Shown here in pieces: positions 9,983 through 20,599 of a DNA stretch of 64,000 nt. The notes beneath the pieces are model-generated. The model did not search any database, had not been told where the DNA came from, and saw nothing but the letters and a program-made list of their open reading frames with translations. The translations under genes were made by a program, and so were the position numbers. The first letter of the stretch is position 1, and each line of letters begins with the position of its first letter. The DNA is from Hermatobates lingyangjiaoensis (Eukaryota; Arthropoda; Insecta; Hemiptera; Hermatobatidae), in the NCBI GenBank assembly GCA_026182355.1, contig JAPFBL010000225.1:372001-436000 (forward strand), written 5' to 3'.

Positions 9983-10608
9983 AGTTTTGGTTTTATTCAA
10001 ATATGGCTATCGTTTACCAAACTCTGTGGTAAAATGTTATCATATTCATAGGTAATCAATTTAATGACTTAATTTGTTTATCGTGGCTATATCAATTTTA
10101 TCAGTTAAAAAAATTTGAATAATTGATCTAGAAGAACAGTATTGCTTCTTGTTATTTGTATTGCATTATTAAACTGAGGGCCTAATTTTGAAGGGACACC
10201 TGTGATTCGCGGCTATATCTTTTCTGTTGTATTTCGTTTTAGCTGTTCTAAAAATAACTTCAAATTAAGTACTTTACTTAACATTATAGTTGTTTTTGGA
10301 GAAGCTTCTCCCATACTATTAGTTTTAGTTATGATTTGTTGAAGATCCGTAACTGATTAAAATCGATTGCCTTTAGATGCCTCAGAATTCTTCGTTGATG
10401 TTAATTTCACTTTGCATAACTAGTAGTGGGTAGCATAAATGTCCGGTTAGATGTCTCACATTTTTTCCTAATCATTCCTTTAATGATTTATTACTTTCAT
10501 TAGAATGTCCCATGCCAGTTCCCCTGTATTCTCATGTGCCCAGTTACCACATGAGAGGTATCTGATTTTTAAATTCATGCATTTCATCATTACCACAGAG
10601 GTTAATAT
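9983..10608. other. Spacer between minisatellite and palindrome
   Basis: AT-rich, with nothing recognised. TATCTGATTTTT at 10559-10570 recurs at 10856-10867, just outside the palindrome. Confidence 0.5.
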
Positions 10609-10857
10609 TATTAATATTAAACATATAATCTACTGTCATACCTCGTACATTACTGCCGTATCTGTCGGACCGGTTTCGGGTGTCACCGATCTTCAACACG
10701 AACTGATCTAATGAATCCTATACCAGATACCTATAAACAGATAGGTAGAATTCATTAGATCAGTTCGTGTTGAAGATGGGTGACACCCGAAACCGGTCCG
10801 ACAGATACGGCAGTAATGTACGAGGTATGACAGTAGATTATATGTTTAATATTAATA
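10609..10857. repeat. Long palindrome, 108-base arms
   Basis: Arms 10609-10716 and 10750-10857 are reverse complements with about one mismatch, around a 33-base loop. An RNA from here would fold into a nearly perfect hairpin. The arms lie between two copies of TATCTGATTTTT (10559-10570, 10856-10867), which may mark an insertion, though the left copy is 38 bases away from the arm. It could be a foldback element or an inverted duplication. Confidence 0.85.
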
Positions 10858-11761
10858 TCTGATTTTTACCGGCTCGATTTCCTAGAGAGGTCAACATTCT
10901 CGTAGTGATTTTGACTTCATAACCATGGTTAATAATTGGTTAATAAAGTGTATGTCCTTCACTTCTTTTTGGGTAGTTTTTTTTTAGAATACGCTCCACA
11001 CCAAACTTTATCGCAAGCATGTTTGCCTATCACATCGAGCGTATTCCTCTCGGAGCTTTTTACAAATTTTGCAATTTGAGCCAAAATCCAATCCTGTTTT
11101 TTTTTTTATCAATTTTCGACCCATCACTCTCGGAGAAGAGCCCCTTGTAGTGCAGTGACATCAGGGTCAATTTAAGTGTCACTATTAAGAATTTTTCTAC
11201 TTTTTTTTCATACTGTACTAATTTTTGGTTGATATTTTTACAATATATCTTTCTTTTATAATTAACACTTTAATGGGATAAAATATTTGATGAATCCTAA
11301 AATGTACTATAATGGCACTTTATGTCAAAGTAATTTGGATTATTAAAAATACTGTGAATCTTTCATAAGGAGTTGTTTTCAGGATTACATGTGGATATGT
11401 GTCTTAATCTCCCAAATGACAAACGAAATGGATTAACTATGTAAACTGATCTGGTGCCGACTTTACATTTAAAATACAGGTGAACAAAAAAAAAACACTT
11501 AAAGTTAAAATATTAGTAATAGTAATTCAAACACACCTGCCTAGTACGAATACTTAGCAGTAATGTGTGAAACTACATGTTCAAACGCGTTGTTTTTGCT
11601 AAGCATTTGTAGTGTAAAATTTTCATGAAGCGAGTAAATACTGCATAATAACTGATTGTGAAATCATAGGAAGTGTATCCTATTAAATAATGCAAAATGT
11701 ATTAATAATGATATAGTGGGTGTGTCAGAGGTGGACTACTAACGTAGTTGATTGTTTTCAG
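10858..11761. other. Spacer before exon 11
   Basis: AT-rich, with T-tracts at 10979-10985 and 11098-11107. No gene is recognised. It ends with the exon 11 acceptor. Confidence 0.55.
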
Positions 11762-11964
11762 GTAACCAGCTGCGATTCTTTTGCGACATCTGCGGCAGAA
11801 GCTATAGCTGTAAGGGATCACTAATAGCCCACAAGAAGTACGAGTGCTGCAAAGACCCCCAGTTCTTGTGTCCTTACTGCCCTTTCAAAGCCAAGCAGAA
11901 GACTAATCTGAGGATTCATGTAGGATTAAAGCATTCCACGCAATCTTACTCCCTTAAGAAATAA
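11762..11964 (+). CDS. lola: lola-type zinc-finger terminal exon 11
   Basis: Acceptor GATTGTTTTCAG ends at 11761; GT-AAC-CAG opens 66 codons. Finger 1: CDICGRSY, SCKGSLIAH, KKYEC. The linker begins with an extra Cys (CKDPQFL), which is unique in the array. Finger 2: CPYCPFKAKQK, TNLRIH, VGLKH. The tail of nine ends Lys-Lys. The stop TAA (11962-11964) lies inside a perfect AATAAA (11960-11965), so the poly(A) signal and the stop codon overlap. Confidence 0.9.
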
Positions 11965-12226
11965 AGTTTATTTCATAAAATATCTCCTTGCTTCATTTCC
12001 TCAGTTACAGTTTGCTTAGCCTAACATTACATCAAGTGCACGACTATATAAACGTGGAACGGCTCAGACCGTAGCGCACATACGAATACGAATACCTATT
12101 TCACCTACAAGAACAAATCAAGTGGCATCCACGAATATCATTTAGTTATTTTATATCTTTGAGGAATTGGTGTCCAGCGTCAGCTAGAGCCGATTGTCTG
12201 ACGACCATTTTTGATTTGTTACCATA
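11965..12226. other. Spacer after exon 11
   Basis: Short spacer leading to the TIR element; nothing further is recognised. Confidence 0.5.
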
Positions 12227-12485
12227 TGAGCCGTTTATTTTGAAAGTGGCCTAATTCCATTTTCCAAAAAAATTTAGCTAGCTATTTAAATAATTACATT
12301 TTTACGTTATCTTTACCTTTTGCAGCAAATTGTACAAAATTTATTTAAAATTACTAAGTTTTTTTATAACAAAAATTAGTTGATAAATAAAATGACAATA
12401 TTTTTAAATTTTGTAAAACGCAAACCCTTAAATATCTCGATTTTAACATAAATGGAATTAGGCCACTTTCAAAATAAGCGGCTCA
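12227..12485. mobile_element. Non-autonomous TIR element (MITE)
   Basis: Ends are inverted repeats of about 38 bases: TGAGCCGTTTATTTTGAAAG and on, against ...CTTTCAAAATAAGCGGCTCA. The element is 259 bases, has no coding frame, and is flanked by TA on both sides (12225-12226 and 12486-12487). That fits a Tc1/mariner-type target. A-rich sequence lies between the ends. Confidence 0.75.
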
Positions 12486-12487
12486 TA

Positions 12488-13113
12488 TAGCCTTATTAAG
12501 TAACCATAGCTGAATGTGGGCCGTAAGGTTTAAAGTATTTCCTCTGCTTTAAAATAACAACCAGACAACCCAATTTCTCCCTTAATGAGAGTGTCTTTTG
12601 CAAAATGAGGTAGATTGTCTCAGTAAGACGTCTTCCAAAGTCTTCACCATTTCAACATTTTAGCAACAGTTCTGCGAACAGCCTACTGTCAGTATACAAC
12701 TCCCTTAGCAAAGTGCTTCCCAACTCTATAACGATTGCAACTCTAGTTTAAAACATTAAAAAAATGCCTCTGTTTTTTTTTTTAAAAAAAAAAGTTGATT
12801 TATTGTAATTATAATGAGGTACGTATGTACTTAGTTTTATGGGTAGGTATTGCTCTTAATTATTTGGGATTGTTTTTAAGATTTTATTTTAATATGATTG
12901 GTATTTTATTTTTCTTGTTAAAAAATTTACTTTGGAAGTGTAGTTGAATATGCACACTTTTAATCTCATCTAATTTAGTTTATTTTGGCTCTTATTCTTT
13001 GCGAAATTAATTCTAATAAGATGAATTTAGGAAATTCTGTTTCACATAGAGTGAAGTTGGAAGTGGGATAAAGTTTTAATCTAGGTGAGTGGGAATTTAA
13101 CTGAAAGTTAGGA
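12488..13113. other. Spacer between MITE and SINE copy B
   Basis: AT-rich with a T8/A10 pair near 12772-12793. No feature is recognised. Confidence 0.5.
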
Positions 13114-13445
13114 AAGGTTAGGTTAGGTTAGGTTGCAGTGACAGTCCCACAAGGGAACACACTTAGGCCGAGCATTGGCCCTTTGTGATACCACACAATG
13201 AAGATTGATTCTACAATGGGAGTCCTAAATTTTGCCTAACTCAAGTGTATTTAGAGTAGGGATCTTGAACGAGTACCTGACAACGTACAGGCTCGGGACC
13301 GACAGTTTAACGTCCTTCTCCGAGGGACGACGTGCTCAGATTTATTCACCTCCCGCGTGAATATCTCGAGGGCCAGGTGAGGATCGAACCCCGGTCCTAT
13401 CAGTTCAGAGGCGAGCACGCAACCACTGAGCTAGCCTGACCCCCT
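13114..13445 (-). mobile_element. tRNA-type SINE copy B, near full length
   Basis: Minus-strand copy of the element at 16402. The tRNA head with box A (TAGCTCAGTGG) and box B (GGTTCGATCC) lies at the right-hand end, and the CAACCTAACCT tail is extended to several AACCT units at the left. It differs from copy D by scattered substitutions only, so it is fairly young. Confidence 0.88.
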
Positions 13446-13896
13446 AACTGAAGGTTAACCAAAGGGTTTTAATTAGAGGTTCAACAAACTCAAGTTGTTT
13501 TTAAAATTATTAATAATTATAATAAATTTGTTCTGTTGTATTTCTCGATCATCGAATTCATTTGCACTGATAGAGTTGATTGCAAGGTAGAAATATATTC
13601 AAATTTCACAAATTATATTTTATCTGCCTGCAACAAAATTGTATTTTGTATTTCTTTTCTTCTTTGCCCTGTTGTATATTTTGTATACCTATGATTAATA
13701 TTTTATCTAAATATATTCATTGCCCTCAAGTCGTATCCCCCGGCCCTGACTCATTGTTAACATTTCGCTCTTGCCTCTTTTAAAGAGCCTTTGCTAGAAG
13801 TATGTGAATATTGGTTTTGTCTATAGTGGATAACAAATTAGTAGGATTTGAAGCGTTGCCTTTACTAACAGCAATGAAATTTTTTTTGTTTTCTAG
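13446..13896. other. Spacer before exon 12
   Basis: Nothing recognised apart from the T8 tract and the acceptor of exon 12. The open frame at 13580-13783 has no supporting features. Confidence 0.5.
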
Positions 13897-14087
13897 AATC
13901 AGGGAAACCATTTGCCTGTCGTACTTGTGGCAGAAGGTATAACTACAAGGGAAACCTGCGGGCGCACCAAAAGTACGAGTGCAACAAGGAGCCGCAGTTT
14001 GCCTGCCCTTTGTGTCCCTATAGAGCCAAGCAGAAGTCTCATATGAAGGCCCATGTTGGTCTCAGGCATGCAGCCGTGCTTTCTTAA
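13897..14087 (+). CDS. lola: lola-type zinc-finger terminal exon 12
   Basis: Acceptor TTTTGTTTTCTAG ends at 13896; AA completes the split codon (probably Glu) and TCA-GGG-AAA follows; 62 codons. Finger 1: CRTCGRRY, NYKGNLRAH, QKYEC. Linker NKEPQFA. Finger 2: CPLCPYRAKQK, SHMKAH, VGLRH. First member of the YKGNL group (exons 12, 13, 15, 17-19). The tail is five residues. AATAAA at 14341-14346 is the first signal downstream. The TAG acceptor is less common than CAG here. Confidence 0.9.
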
Positions 14088-15009
14088 ACTCAAATGTATG
14101 AATGTCACTTCAAGTCTCAGCTTAATTTACTCATTGCTGCTAACGAAGGCTCCATACCGCTTTAAAGCATGCCCCACTTTTGCTTATTACTTTATCTCAC
14201 AAATTCCGCTACTTATGGAATTTATTTTATTTTATTATTTTCTTGTAAATATTAAATGTGGTAAATATGGTATGTATTGTTTATCAATATATTTCTTTTA
14301 TTTGAATCCCATATCGACATTCTGTTACTGTATTAATGACAATAAATTAATTTGATTTATGAATGCTGTTTTAATATGTTACTTTTCTATTGGTCCGCAT
14401 TGGTCCAGATTTGACAAATCTTAGGTATAAAATGCTAATGTTTCATGTTAGAGGTTCTTGCAAGAGTATTGCTAATGCAATTGAGATAATTGTACAGCGT
14501 GAGATTCTTTTGTGCATGTGCTCTGGTCCTTCTATGGTAAATGATACTGTTTTCCTGTCATTGGACATTTTACACAGTTCCACGTTCGTATTCAGTTCTA
14601 AGATCATTTTTTATAACCCCCGCAAGATGTCGAATGTAAACCGAGTTATAATTTAACTAAGAGGTCCGTGCAATTAGTATATGTATATGAAGATCGTAAC
14701 CATATCTGCGGAAGTTTACTTTCCAAAGGTCACTTCGTTAGTCCCATGCCTTCTTCCCAAATAACCACCAGCAGTGACTGCTTTGAGGTATAATATTATA
14801 ATGGCCCTTTAATTTAAGTGGTTTGGTGCCCGATGTCTTATTGACTATTTGATTTCACTCGTCCCTCGGAGAAGACGCTAAACCTGTTTTGATCGCTGTG
14901 TACCTTAGCTTTCCAGCTATTTACACCATTAGATCAAATTAGGCCGATTATTTAACGTGTTGCCCATTTTGTCACCTCAAAGTTTAGCCACCCAAACTTG
15001 GGGTGCTCC
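14088..15009. other. Spacer with a fragmentary repeat
   Basis: From about 14849 a SINE-like scrap (GTCCCTCGGAGAAGACG) is followed by AGGCCGATTATTTAACGTG and TTGCCC, which recurs near 52395-52440, so a second dispersed repeat is likely. No gene is recognised; the open frames at 14053-14355 and 14390-14656 show no domain. Confidence 0.5.
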
Positions 15010-15141
15010 AAGGACGTTAAACCGTCGGTCCCGAGCCTGTACAATGTCAAGTACATATTAAAGATCCATACTCTAAATACACTTGAGTTAGGCAAAATTT
15101 AGAACTGCCAATGTAGAATCAATATGATATCACAAGTCCCC
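15010..15141 (+). mobile_element. SINE copy C, 5'-truncated
   Basis: Matches the middle of the SINE, from AGGACGTTAAACCGTCGG to the AGAATCAATATGATATCACAAG segment. The head and tail are missing. It is more diverged than copies B, D and E. Confidence 0.75.
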
Positions 15142-15788
15142 CCCCTAGTCCAGCAGGAACTATTGAACTCTTTTGAGTAACAGAAGAATATATCTTACTA
15201 GCTGTAGTGTTTTGCTTTTAATTCTTATTAAATAGGTTTACCTTAAGAAAAAAAGTAAATATTGTAAGCTTCTAATGCAAGAAAGCTGAAGTTACTTAGA
15301 TTGTATCTTTTCATTCCTCTTAGGTGATATTTCTTTTTCAACTTGGGCCAGATTGTTTTATGAGAAAAGCTTCAGGTAATTGTGTACTGGATTGAAGAGC
15401 ATATTACAGACTAGGTTCTAATGATAGGAAAGATTTGGAATGAACAAGACGATTGGGTCAATAGTCACACTTTTTGAGTTGTAAAACTTTTTATTCTGAC
15501 ATATCTATGAAGATACTTAAATTTGTAATTCGTTGAGTTTCCATCAAATTTTTTTATAAAACCTATATTATTTTCGAAACACTACCAAAGCACAGTTGAC
15601 AGTTTGGATAATGAAATGTTGGTTTTTTTCCAAAAGCCACACTTGTAGTGGTTTACCTTTACTCTAGTTCTAGTCGTCAAAGTATGACTCATTTACTATG
15701 TAGCACCCGTTTTTAGTTAAGGATGAGACTCAACCATATTGATTCTACGTATTATATTTTTCTATAACCAAGTTTATTTGGAGTGCAA
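15142..15788. other. Spacer before the 76-base minisatellite
   Basis: Unrecognised AT-rich sequence with a C8 run at 15137-15144 at its left margin. Confidence 0.5.
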
Positions 15789-16244
15789 GTTTTTAAAAAG
15801 AATCTATTATCGTGAAGACTTCGGACTGATGGCTTTTAGTCTTCTTTATAAAAATAGTGTGCAGGTTTTTAAAAAGAATCTATTATCGTGACGACTTCGG
15901 ACTGATGGCTTTTAGTCTTCTTTATAAAAATAGTGTGCAGGTTTTTAAAAAGAATCTATTATCGTGAAGACTTCGAACTGATGGCTTTTAGTCTTCTTTA
16001 TAGAAATAGTGCGCAGGTTTTTAAAAAGAATCTATTATCGTGAAGACTTCGGACTGATGGCTTTTAGTCTTCTTTATAGAAATAGTGCGCAGGTTTTTAA
16101 AAAGAATCTATTATCGTGAAGACTTCGGACTGATGGCTTTTAGTCTTCTTTATAGAAATAGTGCGCAGGTTTTTAAAAAGAATCTATTATCGTGAAGACT
16201 TCGGACTGATGGCTTTTAGTCTTCTTTATAGAAATAGTGCGCAA
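15789..16244. repeat. Minisatellite, six copies of a 76-base unit
   Basis: Unit starts are at 15789, 15865, 15941, 16017, 16093 and 16169, exactly 76 bases apart. Each unit has GTTTTTAAAAAGAATC, TATTATCGTGAAGACTTC, GGACTGATGGC and TTTTAGTCTTC. Copies 4-6 are nearly identical, and earlier ones differ by a few bases, showing expansion toward the right end. Confidence 0.95.
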
Positions 16245-16401
16245 AATTTCGAACAAGCTAAATATGAGTAAGATTTGGACGTCTAAATAACTATAAAAAC
16301 GCATGACCTGTTGATGACAGGTCACATGTGACAGAAAAGTTGATAAATTCAGTTAGCGGTTTTGTATAAGGAATGATCGCAGCATTGTTAAAGTAATCTA
16401 A

Positions 16402-16726
16402 GGGACCAGGCTAGCTCAGTGGTTACGTGCTCGCCTCTGAACTGATAGGACCGGGGTTCGATCCTCACCTGGCCCTCGATTTATTCACGCGGGAGGTGAA
16501 TAAATCTGAGCGCATCGTCCCTCGGAGAAGGACGTTAAACCGTCGGTCCCGAGCCCTGTACGATGTCAGGTACTCGTTAAAGATCCCTACTCTAAATGCA
16601 TTTGAGTTAGGCAAAATTTAGATCTCCCACTGTAGAATCAATCTTCATTGTGTGATATCACAAAGGGCCAATGCTCGGCCTACGTGTGTTCCCTTGTGGA
16701 TCTGCCACTGCAACCTAACCTAATCT
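16402..16726 (+). mobile_element. tRNA-type SINE copy D, full length with target duplication
   Basis: Reference copy in this window. The head is tRNA-like with box A TAGCTCAGTGG (16412-16422) and box B GGTTCGATCC (16455-16464), the internal promoter of RNA polymerase III. The body is about 250 bases, and the end is CAACCTAACCT. It is flanked by the perfect 12-base duplication AAAGTAATCTAA (16390-16401 and 16727-16738). It lies just 43 bases upstream of the exon 13 acceptor AG, so it may affect that splice site. Confidence 0.92.
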
Positions 16727-16781
16727 AAAGTAATCTAACATCTACCTTGAATGAATAGTAGCACTGATATCATTGTTATAG

Positions 16782-16996
16782 AGGTGCTGAAGCAGTTCGT
16801 GTGCTCGACTTGTGGCCGAAGTTACAGCTACAAGGGAAACTTGAAGGCCCATCAGAAGTACGAATGCAACAAGGAGCCGCAGTTCCCCTGCTCTCTCTGT
16901 CCGTACAGAGCAAAGCAGAAGTCTCGTATAAAGTCTCATTTATGGCTAAAGCATGCATCTCACTTCAAACGCCGACCAGACGAGAGTCCTCTCTGA
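16782..16996 (+). CDS. lola: lola-type zinc-finger terminal exon 13
   Basis: Acceptor CATTGTTATAG ends at 16781, with few pyrimidines; AG completes the split codon, then GTG-CTG-AAG-CAG; 70 codons. Finger 1: CSTCGRSY, SYKGNLKAH, QKYEC. Linker NKEPQFP. Finger 2: CSLCPYRAKQK, SRIKSH, LWLKH. The tail of 13 is basic then acidic. Finger 1 is identical to exon 15, and with exon 14 it forms a two-exon block duplicated as exons 15+16. AATAAA at 17192-17197. Confidence 0.9.
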
Positions 16997-17279
16997 GAGT
17001 CAGCATGGATTTGTTATTACAAAATTACTTTCTCTTTGTATATGCTGTTTTAAATGTAAATGATGAAATATAGGATTTTTAAAAAATGACATTCTGTAAT
17101 TCAACATGTCATATGCTTAGCCCATTATACTTTGTCCAACAATATATACGTTTTTATCCCATGAAATGTTTTCCTCATGATAAACACAGGAAATAAAGTT
17201 GTTTGTTAACAGATTAATAAAGTGTACACTAATACTAAGTATATGAATAAATTAGATACATGTAAAGTTTTTTTTTTAG

Positions 17280-17482
17280 GTGAATGGAAAAAAATCGTTT
17301 GCGATGTTTGTGGTAGAGCCTATAGCCATAAATCAACTTTGAAATTTCACCAGAAGTACGAATGCAACAAGGAACCTCAATTCTCTTGCCCCCATTGTCC
17401 TTTCAAGGCAAAGCAGAAGGGAAACGTGAAGTCACACGTCGCTATTAAGCATTCCAAAGTTTTATCTGTAATAGTCCCTTAA
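17280..17482 (+). CDS. lola: lola-type zinc-finger terminal exon 14
   Basis: Acceptor TTTTTTTTTAG ends at 17279; GT-GAA-TGG-AAA opens 66 codons. Finger 1: CDVCGRAY, SHKSTLKFH, QKYEC, with Ala for Ser in the SY position, shared only with exon 16. Linker NKEPQFS. Finger 2: CPHCPFKAKQK, GNVKSH, VAIKH. The tail is hydrophobic (VLSVIVP). AATAAA at 17529-17534, 47 bases past the stop. It follows exon 13 by 283 bases. Confidence 0.9.
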
Positions 17483-18526
17483 TCTATTTTTAAAACTGCG
17501 TGGAAGAATTACTACTATTATTATTAATAATAAAGTTGGCTTTGCATATATCTTACAGCTTTCTTCCTCCCTTAGATTTGTTTTGTTCTTTTGTATCCAG
17601 TTATTAAAACTCATTTAACTATTGGTTTATTTACCACAGAGACGAGATGTTTGTTTTTAGTCACATCATATGTAACATTATTCATATCATATTAAAAGTT
17701 TGTATATAAAACTTGTATTTTGTGTTTGCAATTCACGATTCCCATTCTAACCTGCTTTAAGTACATGTATTCTCTTAAAAGTCTTACAAGTCAAAGACAA
17801 AATATACATTTTCTTCTCTGAACATGATGGTAAGGTTTTTGAAAAGGAAAAATGTGTACTCTACGGGAGGTTCAACAAACAAAAACAACTTTTTTTAAAT
17901 TTTGGTACATCTGTCAGTTAATTTGTTTGATTTTAAATTACTTGTGCGTATATAATTTAATAGTATGCATTTATTTATCTTTTTGTTACTTATTGATTCT
18001 TACTTACCACCATTTTTAAATAAATATTTTGTCAATAATTAGGTTATCTAGGCATTATTCATCACTAATAAATTAGTTTTCAAATCTAAGAAAAGGTTAA
18101 TAAATATTTATTACCAAGTAAATTGAAACATTTCTTTCATTATTTTGTTGTTTCATGACATTCTGTTATGATGATATCTTGACATGAGGAGAAAAAAAAC
18201 TGCGTTTATAGAAGGTAAGACTAACATGATAGTAAGGTTTTTGAAAAGGGAAAATGTGTACTTTACGGGAGGTTTAACAAAAATGTGAAAATGACAAAAA
18301 CCATCCAATAAAATAGCTCTCCCTCTGTCTTTTGAGTCCCTTTGCTATTCGCAAAAATTTGGAACATGTATCCCAAATGTAATTGTTATCAAAAAAAAAA
18401 AATTGTTTTTTTATCGTAATATATATAGACATACTTATAGAGAGATAGCGAGAGAGATCGTAAAACCAGAAAGGTCATAGTGTAGTCCTACTTGAAACAA
18501 GCAATAACTCTGGTGTCATGTTATAG
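17483..18526. other. Spacer with a duplicated 60-base segment
   Basis: AACATGATGGTAAGG, then TTTTTGAAAAGG and on to GGGAGGTTCAACAAA, at about 17822-17880 is repeated at about 18222-18280 with few changes. This shows unequal exchange within the spacer. No coding frame is involved. The AATAAA signal for exon 14 is at the left end. Confidence 0.65.
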
Positions 18527-18735
18527 AGGTGCTGAAGCAGTTCGTATGTTCGACTTGTGGCCGAAGTTACAGCTACAAAGGAAATTTGAAGGCTCATCAG
18601 AAGTACGAATGTAACAAGGAGCCGCAGTTCCCCTGCCCTCTCTGTCCCTACAGAGCGAAGAAGAAGTCTGGCATAAAGTCCCATGTGGTTCTGAAACATG
18701 GATCTGACTCACTTTCCCTTGCATTAAATTTGTAA
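18527..18735 (+). CDS. lola: lola-type zinc-finger terminal exon 15
   Basis: Acceptor CATGTTATAG ends at 18526; AG then GTG-CTG-AAG-CAG, 68 codons. Finger 1 is the same as exon 13 (SYKGNLKAH). Linker NKEPQFP. Finger 2: CPLCPYRAKKK, SGIKSH, VVLKH; it differs from exon 13 at three helix positions, so the pair has kept finger 1 and changed finger 2. The tail of 11 is rich in Ser and Leu. A 20-base T-tract begins right after the stop; AATAAA is at 18873-18878. Confidence 0.9.
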
Positions 18736-19380
18736 TTTTTTTTTTTTTTTTTTTTTAATTATATATATAGAAAATAATATTCTTTCTTAAATGAACAAGA
18801 AATATGATGTGAAATTTATGTGAACGTAAAACTGATAAAAAAATGTAAAAGGATGTAACTACCCCTAAATATAATAAAATCATTACAGTTTCAAACAAGG
18901 TCTCATGCACTTGATAGAGTTTTATGGTTTCGTACACTGTAACCTAAGGTAGCCAATAGATATACATTTGCAGTTTTTATACTCGTATTTGTAATTAGTT
19001 TATAGATTTCAAATATTGTCGAAAGGGGGAAAAGGTTATTGGCCCACTGCAGGTTACCCCTGCAATGTACAAATGATCAAGGCCTTCAATAAATGCTGTG
19101 TATTCATGCAAACATGAGGCGGTTGATATACTGTAAACACTATCACTGTCATCTAAAATCATACCTCTGTGTTGAATCTAGTGGGCTTAATAAAGTATTT
19201 TATTTTGAATGGCGAACATAAGTTTTATACCGAAACCGCTACAAATACAACCCATTAGAGTTATTGTGACTATATATATATATATATATAATTAGGTAAC
19301 CTTGTTTAGTAATAAATGAATTCACTTCACTCTGCGATAGTCAATATGAGTTAGATACATCTAAAGTTTGTTTTTTTTAG
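18736..19380. other. Spacer between exons 15 and 16
   Basis: Contains the T-tract (18738-18757), a poly(A) signal for exon 15 and a (TA)n run at about 19272-19290. Nothing else is recognised. Confidence 0.55.
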
Positions 19381-19583
19381 GTGAATGGAAAAAGTTCGTA
19401 TGCGATGTTTGTGGTAGAGCTTATAGCCGTAAATCGGCGTTGAATTTTCACCGGAAGTATGAATGCAACAAGGAACCTCAGTTTTCTTGCCCTCACTGCC
19501 CCTTCAAGGCAAAACAAAAGGGAAACTTGAAGTCGCACGTCGCACTTAAACATGCCAAAGTCCTGTCTATATTAATCCCGTAA
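19381..19583 (+). CDS. lola: lola-type zinc-finger terminal exon 16
   Basis: Acceptor GTTTGTTTTTTTTAG ends at 19380; GT-GAA-TGG-AAA opens 66 codons. Finger 1: CDVCGRAY, SRKSALNFH, RKYEC. Linker NKEPQFS. Finger 2: CPHCPFKAKQK, GNLKSH, VALKH. It is a close paralogue of exon 14, with the same length and tail type (VLSILIP) but different finger 1 helix residues. The upstream AGATACATCTAAAGTTT matches exon 14, so intron sequence was copied too. AATAAA at 19641-19646. Confidence 0.9.
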
Positions 19584-19998
19584 CCGTGCTTAGTAACATT
19601 AGCTTTCCTTCTGTATCAGTGCATTGCTACATTTTGTAATAATAAAGTTCTTTTCATATGCCTAGTCGATTTCTTTGTAACCACCCCCTCCTCTTCCTCA
19701 TATTTTTTTATTATAGATACTAAATTTCTAATTTTTTAAAGTAAAATAGGTAAACATTTAATAAAAAAAAATATTTGCAATTATTCAAAAATATGACTTT
19801 TAGTGTTTTCATATTAAACTTAACGTTAAGTATTGGATTTTGAATGAGTACTTTTTTCGTAGGAGTATTAATTGTTCCAAATTCACATGATCTCACTTTC
19901 AACTTAGTTTAAAATAAATGAAATCTTTTTAACTTTCATTAAGGAATGCAAATAATTTTCTGCCAGAAATGTTGATTGATATTAGTTTTATCTTTTAT

Positions 19999-20038
<40 letters not shown>

Positions 20039-20080
20039 ACTTAAACTGTGATACATAGGCAGAAAAGTAACAAAGACTCA
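19584..20080. other. Spacer after exon 16
   Basis: AT-rich with a (TA)n run at about 20003-20034 next to the hammerhead-like motif. No gene is recognised. Confidence 0.5.
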
Positions 20081-20124
20081 CTTTTCAATATTTCGACCGT
20101 AATGGCGGTCGTCCTCAGGAGAAG
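20081..20124 (-). ncRNA. Hammerhead-like ribozyme motif
   Basis: On the minus strand: CUUCUC, CUGAGGA, one C, stem II GACCG/CGGUC with a six-base loop, GAA, stem III AUAU, U, then GAAAAG. Stem I CUUCUC/GAAAAG pairs at five of six positions. All conserved core bases are present. The neighbouring (TA)n suggests it is part of a Penelope-like or retrozyme-like copy. Activity is not shown by sequence alone. Confidence 0.6.
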
Positions 20125-20453
20125 AAGTGAATTGATGGAGGGATGACAGTAAACTCATATACCATATATCTCATATAACTCATATATAATATATGTGTAT
20201 ATATATCTAATATAGACAACATAGATATTGGTTGTTAAATATAGATAAATAAATCAAAGTATTTTCTGTACACTAAAATAACAACATTGTTTCTATATAG
20301 AAATGTAAAATTGAAAAATAGAAATGTAATCGTACAAGAAAAGCTGCTGAGGAATTCGAAGTACTTGTTAAATAAAGTCGTCTTTTCATTTGTCATTTAT
20401 ATATGTATTATCAAACCACAATAAGCAAATGGGAAAACAAGAGTTGGGTTTTT

Positions 20454-20496
20454 GACTCTGACGAAGACCGCTTGCTACGGTTGAAAGATCTTAGTC
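20454..20496 (+). ncRNA. Hammerhead-like ribozyme motif, GACCG type
   Basis: GACU, CUGACGA, A, stem II GACCG/CGGUU with loop CUUGCUA, GAA, self-complementary AGAUCU as stem III, U at the cleavage position, then AGUC. Stem I GACU/AGUC pairs fully. It lies inside a larger repeat whose arms (20411-20443 and 20495-20527) are complementary, and a (TA)n run follows at 20567-20590. The same unit recurs at least seven times in the window. Confidence 0.65.
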
Positions 20497-20561
20497 TTGT
20501 TTTCCCATTTTCTTATTGTGGTTTGATCATTGATTGTTATTTCACGTGTTTATGTGAAATC

Positions 20562-20592
<31 letters not shown>

Positions 20593-20599
20593 GCTTCAA

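Noticed and set aside
16402..16475. A tRNA gene, because of clear box A and box B sequences
   Set aside because: The sequence continues into a conserved 250-base body shared by five copies and has target duplications; it is a SINE head, not a functional tRNA.
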